DNA of 6,711 nt, from positions 1-6,711 of the forward strand of contig CANPZH010000083.1 of assembly GCA_947589335.1 (NCBI GenBank), read 5' to 3'. Shown in pieces: positions 1 to 6,163 of this stretch (position 1 is its first letter; each line of letters opens with the position of its first letter). Under the pieces are notes generated by a model. It was not told where the DNA came from. It worked only from the letters and a program-made list of their open reading frames with translations, and did not search any database. The position numbers and the translations under genes are program-made. The stretch is from an uncultured Clostridia bacterium (GTDB taxonomy: Bacteria; Bacillota; Clostridia; Christensenellales; Borkfalkiaceae).

Positions 1-1
1 C

Positions 2-565
2 GAAAGGGGGAGGCGTTCGCTCGAGACAAAGCATATGCTCGAGGAGGAGTACGCCGCCTGTTGCAAGCGGAGCGCGCTCTATGAGCGTCTTAAGAGCCTC
101 CTCGACGGGAATAAATTCATGGAGTACGTCGCGGAAGAATATTTGCAGACGGTGGCAAAGAATGCGGGTTCGCGCCTTCTCTCTCTCACCGACGGACGTT
201 ACTTTTTGCGGTACGACGGCGGATTTCTCGTCGGCGACAACTTCAACGGCGGAAAGATGCGGGGCGTATATACCCTCTCGGGCGGCGAGACCTTCCTCGT
301 CTCCCTCTCCCTCGCCCTCGCGCTCGGGGCGGAGATCTGCGCAAAGTCCCTCCGTCCCATCGAATTCTTCTTCCTCGACGAAGGATTCGGCACGTTGGAC
401 GCCCATCTCGTGGATACCGTGATGGACAGCCTCGAGAAGCTCCGCGGGGAACATTTCTCCATCGGGATCATCTCGCACGTCGAGGAATTGAAGCACAGGA
501 TCGACCGTAAGCTCTCCGTCGTCAAGGCGACGGAAAAGCACGGTTCGCAAATCATCGTGGAATGA
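2..565 (+). CDS. sbcC: SbcC/Rad50-type exonuclease subunit, C-terminal part (5' truncated)
   Basis: The reading frame is open from the left edge, so only the last 187 residues of a protein that usually has about 1,000 are present; the ATG at 35 is internal. Seen: the ABC-type signature LSGGE (nt 275-289) within YTLSGGETFLVSLSLALAL, the Walker B strand FFFLDE (365-382), a D-loop FGTLD, and the switch histidine in IISHVEEL (His codon 476-478), followed by a short tail ending in SQIIVE. This order matches the C-terminal ATPase lobe of SbcC. In the family, this lobe pairs with the N-terminal Walker A lobe across a long coiled coil. With SbcD it forms a nuclease that cleaves DNA hairpins and processes blocked or broken ends. 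The N-terminal lobe, the coiled coil and probably sbcD lie upstream of the window. The TGA stop is 9 bases before the next gene, suggesting one transcript. Rad50 or another SMC-like protein is less likely, because the GETFLVSLSLALAL run is typical of SbcC. Confidence 0.93.
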   Translation, partial: ERGRRSLETKHMLEEEYAACCKRSALYERLKSLLDGNKFMEYVAEEYLQTVAKNAGSRLLSLTDGRYFLRYDGGFLVGDNFNGGKMRGVYTLSGGETFLVSLSLALALGAEICAKSLRPIEFFFLDEGFGTLDAHLVDTVMDSLEKLRGEHFSIGIISHVEELKHRIDRKLSVVKATEKHGSQIIVE

Positions 566-570
566 GGTAA
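564..570 (+). promoter_or_regulatory. ribosome binding site supporting the TTG start at 575
   Basis: GAGGT (564-568) overlaps the sbcC stop codon and sits 6 bases before TTG at 575. A GTG in the same frame at 584 would be 15 bases away, too far for normal initiation, and no in-frame ATG is near. The site therefore favours TTG and suggests that translation is coupled to the end of sbcC. Confidence 0.55.
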
Positions 571-574
571 CGGT

Positions 575-2251
575 TTGGCAAATGTGATATTGACGCCGGT
601 CACGCTGTGGAAGGATTTCGACGAGAGCCTTCCCCTTATGGAGCAAGTCGTCTCCGAGAGAAGGGAGAGGGGCGTCGTTTTCCGCGACGTGAATTTTTAC
701 GGAAGGGACACGGGCATGGGCCGCGTGAAGATCTTCGCGCGCTATGTCTTTCCCGCGAATGCGGCAAACTTTCCCGCCGTCATGATCTTATTTGAAGCGG
801 GCTTCCCCTTCGACGAGAAGTTCGTCGGCCACTTCCTCTCGCGCGGGATCGCCGCGCTCTGCGTGGACTACTGCGGGGAGATGGGCCCCGGCAGACACAC
901 GATCTATCCCCGCGACGTCGACTATGCCAATTTCTGCCGCGTGGGCAGGGCGATGGACTACGCCGACAAGACGGCGAAGGAGACGAGCTGGTACGAGTGG
1001 GCGGCCGTCATGCGGTATGCCGCACGCTATCTGAACGAGAAGAGCGAGATCACCTCGGTGGGGGCGATCGGGCTGAGAACGGGCGGGGAGGTGCTCTGGA
1101 AGATCGCTCCCTACGCAAAGCTCTCCTGTCTCATCACCGTCTGCGCCGCCGGCTGGCTCGCATACCGCCATATGGAGAAGTTCGGCGATTCGGAGAAGAA
1201 GAGCTTCGACGAAGAGCGGCACCGCTTCATCGCGGGCATCGACTCGCAGAGCTATGCGCCGCACGTCAAGTGCCCCGTGCTGATGCTCTGCGCCATCAAC
1301 GACAAAAAGTGCAACTACGACCGCGTGTACGACACCTTCCAGCAGATCAACCCCGACGTCGAGAAGTCCATTCTCTACTCCGCGCACGGAAACGGGCTGA
1401 TCGGCGAACACTCGGTGGACAACATCGACATGTTCCTCTCGAAGTATCTGTTCGGCAGGTCGGTCTACATCAGCAAGCCCATCACCTTCTCCGTCTTCGA
1501 AGAGGACGGGAACCTCAAGGTGAAGGGAAGTTACGACCCCGAGGGGGATCCCATCGAATGTGGGATCTTCTATTCCGAGAAGATCGACAACTTCCGCGCG
1601 CGGGACTGGACCCGCGTCCTCGGGAACATCGGCGATATGAAGGACAACACCTGCGTCTTCCCGCTCGAAGTGTACGAGGGGAGCAGCAAGGTGCTGCTCT
1701 ACACCTTCGTGCGCTATTCCAACGGATTCTCCATCACCTCGAAGATCCAGGAAGTCGTACTGAAAAATCCCTATAAAAACGCCAAGCACAGGAGCCGCAT
1801 TCTCTACTCGGGCAAGGAGGGCTATGCGGGGATCGCCCGCTTCCGCCGCCGCGCGAGTTCGATCGCGGACTGCTTCACCGACGCCCGCTCCGAAGTGGCG
1901 CTTCTGCCCGGCTACGGCGGGATCATGGGCTTCTCGACGGAGAACGGCGTCATCAGCTACCGCGTGAGCGAGCCCCGCTGCGAACCGCCCGAGGGCGCAT
2001 GCTTCCAGTTCGACGCATACAGCAAGACGGGCGGACAGCTCCTCGTGGTTTTCTATACCGACGCGGACGAGACGGTCGGCTACGGCTACCGCACCGAGGT
2101 GCCCGCGGGCGGGAAATGGAAGAATTTCATTCTCTCCTGCGGCGATTTCAAGTCCGAGACGGGCGTTCCGCTCTCCGATTTTACGGAGGCGGTCTCCGTC
2201 GTCTTCCTCGGCGAGGGGGAAGTGCTCGCCAATAATCTGAAGTGGCTGTAA
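575..2251 (+). CDS. alpha/beta-hydrolase-fold protein lacking the nucleophile Ser, with beta-rich C-terminal regions
   Basis: A 558-residue protein with no signal peptide, so probably cytosolic. Residues about 30-295 follow the order of an alpha/beta hydrolase of the acetyl-xylan-esterase/dienelactone-hydrolase type. They show an oxyanion-side strand AVMILFEAGFPFD (68-80), ALCVDYCGEMGPG (94-106), the turn where the nucleophile elbow should be, GLRTGG (166-171), the acid strand PVLMLCAINDKK (candidate Asp243) and SAHGNG (candidate His271). The elbow is normally GxSxG, but here Arg168 (AGA, nt 1076-1078) occupies the Ser position, so ordinary serine-ester hydrolysis looks unlikely. Residues about 298-397 look like an Ig/Fn3-type beta domain. 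Residues about 410-558 resemble a carbohydrate-binding jelly roll, ending in VLANNLKWL as such modules often do. The start is TTG, preceded by GAGGT. The stop is 3 bases before the DUF951 gene. The substrate is unknown; the fold is an inference from motif order, and a binding or regulatory role is possible. Confidence 0.75.
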   Translation: MANVILTPVTLWKDFDESLPLMEQVVSERRERGVVFRDVNFYGRDTGMGRVKIFARYVFPANAANFPAVMILFEAGFPFDEKFVGHFLSRGIAALCVDYCGEMGPGRHTIYPRDVDYANFCRVGRAMDYADKTAKETSWYEWAAVMRYAARYLNEKSEITSVGAIGLRTGGEVLWKIAPYAKLSCLITVCAAGWLAYRHMEKFGDSEKKSFDEERHRFIAGIDSQSYAPHVKCPVLMLCAINDKKCNYDRVYDTFQQINPDVEKSILYSAHGNGLIGEHSVDNIDMFLSKYLFGRSVYISKPITFSVFEEDGNLKVKGSYDPEGDPIECGIFYSEKIDNFRARDWTRVLGNIGDMKDNTCVFPLEVYEGSSKVLLYTFVRYSNGFSITSKIQEVVLKNPYKNAKHRSRILYSGKEGYAGIARFRRRASSIADCFTDARSEVALLPGYGGIMGFSTENGVISYRVSEPRCEPPEGACFQFDAYSKTGGQLLVVFYTDADETVGYGYRTEVPAGGKWKNFILSCGDFKSETGVPLSDFTEAVSVVFLGEGEVLANNLKWL

Positions 2252-2254
2252 GAT

Positions 2255-2434
2255 ATGGAGCTTCACGAGATCGTAACGACAAGAAAGCCGCACCCGTGCG
2301 GCGGGACAAAGTGGGAGATCGTGCGGACGGGCGCAGACTGTAAGATCAGGTGCCTCACCTGCGGCAGAGTGGTCATGCTCGCACCCGAAGATCTCAAAAA
2401 GAGGACGGTCAGAACGGAGGGGAGCAGGGTATGA
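2255..2434 (+). CDS. DUF951 family small protein (putative zinc-binding)
   Basis: A 59-residue protein starting at ATG 2255, 3 bases after the hydrolase stop. It begins MELHEIVTTRKPHPCGGTKW and continues through WEIVRTGADCKIRCLTCGR to VVMLAPEDLKKR. The KPHPCG block, the WEIVRxGxD block and the CLxCGR block, in this order, are the hallmark of DUF951. Members are about 60-70 residues long and found in Bacillota. Cys15, Cys33 and Cys36 (plus Cys29 and His14) could bind a metal, but that is inferred; the cellular role is not established. No good Shine-Dalgarno sequence precedes the ATG, so translation probably depends on coupling to the upstream gene. The TGA overlaps the ATG of the signal peptidase gene in an ATGA junction, which supports both gene boundaries. 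The last 9 or so residues extend past the recognisable domain. Confidence 0.88.
   Translation: MELHEIVTTRKPHPCGGTKWEIVRTGADCKIRCLTCGRVVMLAPEDLKKRTVRTEGSRV
2416..2424 (+). promoter_or_regulatory. ribosome binding site for the signal peptidase start at 2431
   Basis: A GGAGGGGAG purine run ends 6 bases before ATG 2431, inside the 3' end of the DUF951 gene. It fixes the start at 2431 rather than the in-frame GTG at 2350 or the ATG at 2449. Confidence 0.7.
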
Positions 2435-3051
2435 CGCAGCTCAGGGAAATGCTCAACAAGAAAAAGAGCCCCGCCGGGAATGCCGTGCTCGTCGTCTTCT
2501 GCGCCTTCCTCATCATCCTGCTCCTCTTCGATCTGTACTTCACGATGCACTATCTCGTCGTGGAGGTGAGCGGGAGATCCATGCAGAACACCCTGCAGAG
2601 CGGGGACTTCCTCTATGCCGAGCGCGGAAGGGCGCCCGAGCGGGGGGACATCGCGATCATCGACGTCTCGCCCTACCGCGAGCGGGACCGCTTCTCGGGC
2701 GACCTCATCATCAAGCGCATCATCGGGCTCGGCGGCGACACCGTGCAGATCGCGGGAGGGAAGGTCTATATCCGCTATGCGGGAGAGGAGGACTACCGCC
2801 TTCTCGAAGAGGACTACACCTTCGGCGAAACGGCGGTATTGAGCGGGAACGGCACCTACGAAGTGAAGGAGGGGGAGATCTTCTTCCTCGGCGATCACAG
2901 GACGGACAGCACCGACTCCCGCATCGTCGGCTGCTATCTCGAGACGGACGTCGTCGGCGTCGTGCCCGGCTGGTCCGTGCGGATGAAATCGCTCATCTCT
3001 GGCTGGGAGCGCATCCGTTCCCTCCTCGGCGGACGGACGACGACGGACTGA
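2431..3051 (+). CDS. lepB: type I signal peptidase (S26 family)
   Basis: A 206-residue membrane-anchored serine protease that removes signal peptides from exported proteins at the outer face of the cytoplasmic membrane. Seen: a short basic N-terminus (KKK at 10-12) and one hydrophobic segment at about 16-37. Box B follows as VSGRSMQNTL with nucleophile Ser50. Box D is IIKRIIGLGGD with general base Lys95, and box E is GDHRTDSTDSR (154-164). The catalytic Ser/Lys pair is intact. Box E has His156 where the family usually has Asn (GDNR). The length and single N-terminal anchor fit the Bacillota SipS-like class rather than the two-anchor E. coli LepB. The start at 2431 rests on the ATGA overlap with the DUF951 gene and the GGAGGGGAG site; the frame is also open upstream to 2350, but that part encodes DUF951 in another frame. 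The protein ends in a hydrophilic tail, GGRTTTD. Confidence 0.93.
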   Translation: MTQLREMLNKKKSPAGNAVLVVFCAFLIILLLFDLYFTMHYLVVEVSGRSMQNTLQSGDFLYAERGRAPERGDIAIIDVSPYRERDRFSGDLIIKRIIGLGGDTVQIAGGKVYIRYAGEEDYRLLEEDYTFGETAVLSGNGTYEVKEGEIFFLGDHRTDSTDSRIVGCYLETDVVGVVPGWSVRMKSLISGWERIRSLLGGRTTTD

Positions 3052-3078
3052 TCCGCGAGACTGACATCGGAAAGAAAA

Positions 3079-3084
3079 AAGGAG
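3079..3084 (+). promoter_or_regulatory. ribosome binding site of the degV-family gene
   Basis: AAGGAG lies 11 bases before ATG 3096, in a purine-rich 44-base spacer. It is a strong site at slightly long spacing. The spacer shows no clear -10/-35 pair and no hairpin with a T run, so it is unclear whether a new transcript starts here. Confidence 0.7.
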
Positions 3085-3095
3085 AACAACATACT

Positions 3096-3938
3096 ATGGC
3101 AATCCGCATTACTACAGACAGCACCTGCGACCTCGGCGAAAATCTTGCCAAGCGGCAGATCGACGTCATGCCGCTCTCGGTGATCCTCGGCTCCTCCGCC
3201 TACCGCGACGGGGTGAACATCACCCCGCGGGAAATCTTCGACTACGTCGACAGGACGGGCGAACTCCCCAAGACGGCGGCGCCGAGCATCGGCGACTACG
3301 AGGAGTTCTTCGCGCGTCAGACCGAGGGGGGAGATACGGTCATCCACTACAATATTTCCGTCAAGGCGTCCTCCTCCCATCTCTATGCGGCGGAGGCGGC
3401 AAAGAAATTCGGGAAAAAGGTCCATGTCGTGGACAGCATGGCGCTCTCCACGGGGCAGGGTCTGCTCGTGATGAAAGCGGCGGACCTCCGCGACGGGGGA
3501 GCTTCCGCAAGGGAGATCGTCGAGAAGACCAAGGCGCTCGCCCCCAAGATCAACACCTCCTTCGTGCCCGACCGCCTCGACTATCTCTATAAGGGAGGCA
3601 GGTGCTCCCGCATGACGATGTACGGCGCCAATCTGCTGAGGATCCATCCGCTCATCGAGATGGAGAACGGCCAGCTCTGCGCCGGTAAGAAATACCGCGG
3701 GAGCATGGAGAAGTGCATCGCGAACTATGTGGCGGACCTCGCGGTCCAATATCCGAAGTACGACCGCACCCGCGCCTTCATCACCCACAGCACCGCGGAA
3801 GAAAGCATCGTGGCGGTCGCGCGGCAGAAGGTCAAGGAGCTCTTCGTCTTCGACGAGGTGCTCGAGACGGTCGCAGGCTCGGTCATCACGGGCCACTGCG
3901 GGAAGAACACCCTCGGCGTGCTGTTCATTACGGAGTGA
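3096..3938 (+). CDS. DegV family fatty-acid-binding protein (FakB-like)
   Basis: A 280-residue cytosolic protein of normal DegV length. Family members bind a fatty acid in a buried pocket; the characterised FakB proteins present it to the kinase FakA, giving acyl-phosphate for phospholipid synthesis. Seen: the N-terminal strand ITTDSTCDL (5-13), the segment KTAAPS (59-64) at the place of the usual TSQPS-type motif, and ISVKASSSH (87-95) at the Ser loop. Further on are FVPDRLDYLYKGGRCSR (156-172), HPLIEMENG (184-192) and the C-terminal ITGHCGKNTLGVLFI (264-278). Thr60, Ser93, Arg169 and His267 fall where FakB proteins have pocket residues that hold the carboxylate, by recalled alignment only. 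Lys270 occupies a position often filled by Pro (HCGPN). The DhaK-like kinase FakA is not in the window, so the partner is unknown. The gene opens the second cluster and ends 2 bases before the next ATG. Confidence 0.93.
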   Translation: MAIRITTDSTCDLGENLAKRQIDVMPLSVILGSSAYRDGVNITPREIFDYVDRTGELPKTAAPSIGDYEEFFARQTEGGDTVIHYNISVKASSSHLYAAEAAKKFGKKVHVVDSMALSTGQGLLVMKAADLRDGGASAREIVEKTKALAPKINTSFVPDRLDYLYKGGRCSRMTMYGANLLRIHPLIEMENGQLCAGKKYRGSMEKCIANYVADLAVQYPKYDRTRAFITHSTAEESIVAVARQKVKELFVFDEVLETVAGSVITGHCGKNTLGVLFITE

Positions 3939-3940
3939 AT

Positions 3941-4471
3941 ATGACGAAACTTTACAGCGATCTCGACCTCTATGACGCGATCAAACAGCGCCGCAGGCTG
4001 CTCGGCGGCTATCTCACCGCGCTCGCTCTCTTCCTCGGCGGATTTGCGACGCTCGTCACGTTTTATTGTCTCCTGCCCTATAACGACCCGACCGCCAAGT
4101 GGTATGTCGTCGGGACAAGCGTCCTCACGGGGCTCTTCATCATCTTCTCCTTCCCCTACATGGGGATCAGCTTCAAGCGCTGCAATGCCTACTGCAAGGC
4201 GCTCCGCTTCATGTCGATCGGGCTCAAGGAGTACTCCGTTCTGCCCTTCGCGGGGATCGAGGACTGGACGACGAAGGACGGCGTAGACGTCAACGTCGCC
4301 ACCTTCTCCGTGAAGAACGTCAAGCGGGAGGAGACGATGCTCCGCCAGATCTATGTGGACGGCGAGAAGGAATTCCCTCCCTTCCGCGAGGGATATTACG
4401 CGCGGCTCATCTCCCAGGGCAACCTGCTCATCGCATATGAGCTGACCGACCGGAAGGAGGAAGAGGAATGA
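3941..4471 (+). CDS. uncharacterised protein with two predicted membrane segments
   Basis: I do not recognise the family of this 176-residue protein. Two hydrophobic stretches, about 20-45 and 54-73, are separated by a short polar loop (YNDPTAKW) and predict a helical hairpin in the membrane. The positive-inside rule puts the N-terminus (KQRRR, 15-19) and the C-terminal part (from KRC, 79) in the cytoplasm. Residues about 80-170 form a soluble region with probable beta strands, including a DWTTKDGVDVNVATFSVKN block (108-126). The protein ends in a charged RKEEEE tail. Start evidence: ATG 3941 lies 2 bases after the degV stop, with GGAGTG at 3932-3937 as ribosome binding site. The frame is also open upstream, but that part overlaps degV. 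The stop overlaps the ACT gene start by 4 bases (ATGA), so its synthesis is probably coupled to the ACT/PFL pair. Codon use resembles the neighbours. Function unknown. Confidence 0.8.
   Translation: MTKLYSDLDLYDAIKQRRRLLGGYLTALALFLGGFATLVTFYCLLPYNDPTAKWYVVGTSVLTGLFIIFSFPYMGISFKRCNAYCKALRFMSIGLKEYSVLPFAGIEDWTTKDGVDVNVATFSVKNVKREETMLRQIYVDGEKEFPPFREGYYARLISQGNLLIAYELTDRKEEEE
4454..4460 (+). promoter_or_regulatory. consensus ribosome binding site of the ACT-domain gene
   Basis: A full AAGGAGG lies 7 bases before ATG 4468, inside the end of the membrane-protein gene. It is the closest match to the anti-Shine-Dalgarno consensus in the window, and it sets the start at 4468. Confidence 0.8.
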
Positions 4472-4737
4472 GAGCGGTCGTCACGGTCACGGGGACGGAC
4501 AGGAGGGGGATCATCGCCGCCGTCAGCGGCTTCCTCTCCGGGAAGGAGATCAACATCCTCGACATCTCCCAGACGATCCTCGGCGACCAGTTCGCAATGG
4601 TCATGCTCGCCGACACGTCTGTCTGCAGCGAGGACTTTCTGACCCTCTCCGAGCAGCTTTCTGCGCTCGGGAGGGAGATCGGCATGAACATCCGTCTGCA
4701 GCATGCGGACATCTTCGACGCGATGCACAACGTCTGA
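4468..4737 (+). CDS. UPF0237 family ACT-domain protein
   Basis: An 89-residue protein that is essentially a single ACT domain. Seen: beta strand RAVVTVTGTD (2-11), the ligand-loop/helix segment DRRGIIAAVSGFLSG (11-25), INILDISQTI (28-37), strand FAMVMLADTS (42-51), a helix, and the final strand and tail MNIRLQHADIFDAMHNV (73-89). The ILDISQTI and RLQHxDIFxAMH blocks identify the UPF0237 group rather than the ACT domains of amino-acid enzymes. ACT domains generally bind small ligands, often amino acids, at dimer interfaces. The ligand of this group is not known to me. The gene is translationally coupled upstream (ATGA overlap, AAGGAGG site) and ends 5 bases before the UPF0210 gene. This pairing recurs in many Gram-positive genomes and suggests that the ACT protein regulates or assists the larger partner. 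Confidence 0.93.
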   Translation: MRAVVTVTGTDRRGIIAAVSGFLSGKEINILDISQTILGDQFAMVMLADTSVCSEDFLTLSEQLSALGREIGMNIRLQHADIFDAMHNV

Positions 4738-4742
4738 AATCC

Positions 4743-6098
4743 ATGTTGAACCAAAGCCAAGTCATCGAAACGATCGACATGATCGAAAAAGAGCACCTCG
4801 ATATCCGCACGGTCACGATGGGGATCTCCCTTCTGCCGTGCGTGCGCGAGAGTGCGGAAAAGACCGCAAAGGCGGTCTACGAACGGGTCGTGGGGAAGGC
4901 GGAGAAGCTGAGCTCCGTCACGGAGGCGCTCTCCCGCGAGTACGGGATCCCGATCGTCAACAAGCGGGTGTCCGTGACGCCCGTCTCTCTCATCACGGCG
5001 GCATTCCCCGAAGAGAGCGTATCCGTCGCCCTTGCCCTCGACCGCGCCGCGGAGACGCTCGGGATCGACTTTCTCGGCGGATACTCCGCGCTCGTCCACA
5101 AGGGCACTGCGGACTTCGAAAATACCTTTCTCGATACGATCCCGGAGGCGCTCGCTTCCACCAAGCGGCTGTGTTCCTCGGTCAACGTGGGCTCCACCCG
5201 CTCGGGGATCAACATGGACGCCGTCAGACGGATCGGCGAACTCGTCAAGGAGATCGCCGCCCGCACGGAAAGAGAGGGCGGCATCGGCTGCGCAAAGTTC
5301 GTCGCCTTCTGCAACGCCGTCGAAGACAACCCCTTCATGGCGGGAGCTTTCCACGGCACGGGCGAGGCGGATACCGTCGTCAGCGTGGGCGTCTCGGGGC
5401 CCGGGGTGATCCTGCATGCGCTGAAGGGCGTTCCCGGAGCGGACCTCACCGAGGCCGCGGAGACGGTCAAGCGCACGGCGTTCAAGATCACGCGGGCGGG
5501 ACAGCTCGTGGCGGGAGAAGCCGCGAAGCGGCTCGGCGTGCGGTTCGGCATCGTCGATCTTTCCCTTGCGCCCACGCCCGCACGGGGGGATTCCGTCGCG
5601 CATATCCTCGAAGAGCTCGGGCTCGAGACGGTGGGAGGGCACGGCACCACGGCTGCGCTCGCCCTTCTCAACGACGCCGTCAAGAAGGGAGGCGTGATGG
5701 CGTCTCCGCGCGTCGGGGGGCTCTCGGGCGCATTCATTCCCGTATCCGAGGACATCGGCATGATCGAAGCGGCGGAGGCGGGAAAGATCTCCGTCGACAA
5801 GCTCGAGGCGATGACCTGCGTCTGCTCGGTGGGGCTCGATATGATCGCGATCCCGGGGGATACGCCTGCGTCGACGATCTCGGCGATCCTTGCGGACGAA
5901 GCGGCGATCGGCATGGTGAACGGCAAGACGACGGCGATGCGCGTCATCCCCGTCCCCGGGAAAAAGGTGGGGGACGAGGTCAGCTTCGGCGGACTGCTCG
6001 GGAGGGCTCCCGTCATGCCCGTCCATACGGGCTCGGCGGAGAAGTTCATCTCCCGCGGCGGGCTCATCCCCGCGCCCATCCACAGCTTTCGCAACTGA
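4743..6098 (+). CDS. UPF0210/DUF711 PFL-family protein
   Basis: A 451-residue protein of the usual length for UPF0210 (DUF711), called the PFL family because of structural similarity to pyruvate formate-lyase barrels; no reaction is established. Conserved-looking blocks run in order: DIRTVTMGISLLPC (20-33), FLGGYSALVHKG (110-121), SVNVGSTRSGINMDAV (146-161), EDNPFMAGAFHGTGEADTVV (194-213) and VGVSGPGVI (215-223). They continue with DLSLAPTPARGDSVAHILE (272-290), GGHGTTAALALLNDAV (298-313) and the C-terminal LIPAPIHSFRN (441-451). No radical Gly motif or activating-enzyme gene is visible, so glycyl-radical chemistry should not be assumed. ATG 4743 follows the ACT stop by 5 bases without a recognisable Shine-Dalgarno sequence, implying coupled translation with the ACT protein. 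The gene looks intact and complete. Confidence 0.93.
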   Translation: MLNQSQVIETIDMIEKEHLDIRTVTMGISLLPCVRESAEKTAKAVYERVVGKAEKLSSVTEALSREYGIPIVNKRVSVTPVSLITAAFPEESVSVALALDRAAETLGIDFLGGYSALVHKGTADFENTFLDTIPEALASTKRLCSSVNVGSTRSGINMDAVRRIGELVKEIAARTEREGGIGCAKFVAFCNAVEDNPFMAGAFHGTGEADTVVSVGVSGPGVILHALKGVPGADLTEAAETVKRTAFKITRAGQLVAGEAAKRLGVRFGIVDLSLAPTPARGDSVAHILEELGLETVGGHGTTAALALLNDAVKKGGVMASPRVGGLSGAFIPVSEDIGMIEAAEAGKISVDKLEAMTCVCSVGLDMIAIPGDTPASTISAILADEAAIGMVNGKTTAMRVIPVPGKKVGDEVSFGGLLGRAPVMPVHTGSAEKFISRGGLIPAPIHSFRN

Positions 6099-6147
6099 GG
6101 CCCGAAGACCGGCGAGCGGAGGACTGTAAAGCTTTATAGCGAAAATC

Positions 6148-6153
6148 AAGGAG
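6148..6153 (+). promoter_or_regulatory. ribosome binding site of pepF
   Basis: AAGGAG lies 10 bases before ATG 6164, in a locally AT-rich stretch that ends the 65-base spacer after the PFL gene. The spacer also holds the perfect 10-base palindrome TAAAGCTTTA (6127-6136), too short to call an operator. I see no terminator hairpin with a T run and no convincing promoter pair. Confidence 0.75.
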
Positions 6154-6163
6154 TATATCATAT

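Noticed and set aside
1..565. sbcC region as part of an anti-phage island
   Set aside because: SbcC is a housekeeping repair protein, and the neighbours (signal peptidase, DegV, PepF) are not defence genes; no nuclease, toxin or integrase is present.
788..2293. A 501-codon open frame on the - strand opposite the hydrolase gene
   Set aside because: It mirrors the codon bias of the + strand gene, matches no family I recognise, and has no convincing start context. The + strand protein has recognisable fold motifs.
2350..2430. N-terminal extension of the signal peptidase from GTG 2350
   Set aside because: The extension has no signal peptidase features and lies over the DUF951 gene; ATG 2431 has a good ribosome binding site and an ATGA overlap.
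3052..3095. Possible promoter (CTGACA at 3061-3066 with CATACT at 3090-3095)
   Set aside because: The spacing is 23 bases, far from the usual 17, and the -10-like box would abut the start codon.
3713..3940. N-terminal extension of the membrane protein into degV
   Set aside because: The extra residues are Arg/His-rich out-of-frame degV sequence. ATG 3941 starts directly after the degV stop, with GGAGTG upstream.
4703..6139. A 478-codon + strand frame overlapping the PFL gene
   Set aside because: Its extremely Arg/Gly-rich product is an out-of-frame reading of the PFL gene, which itself matches UPF0210 along its full length.
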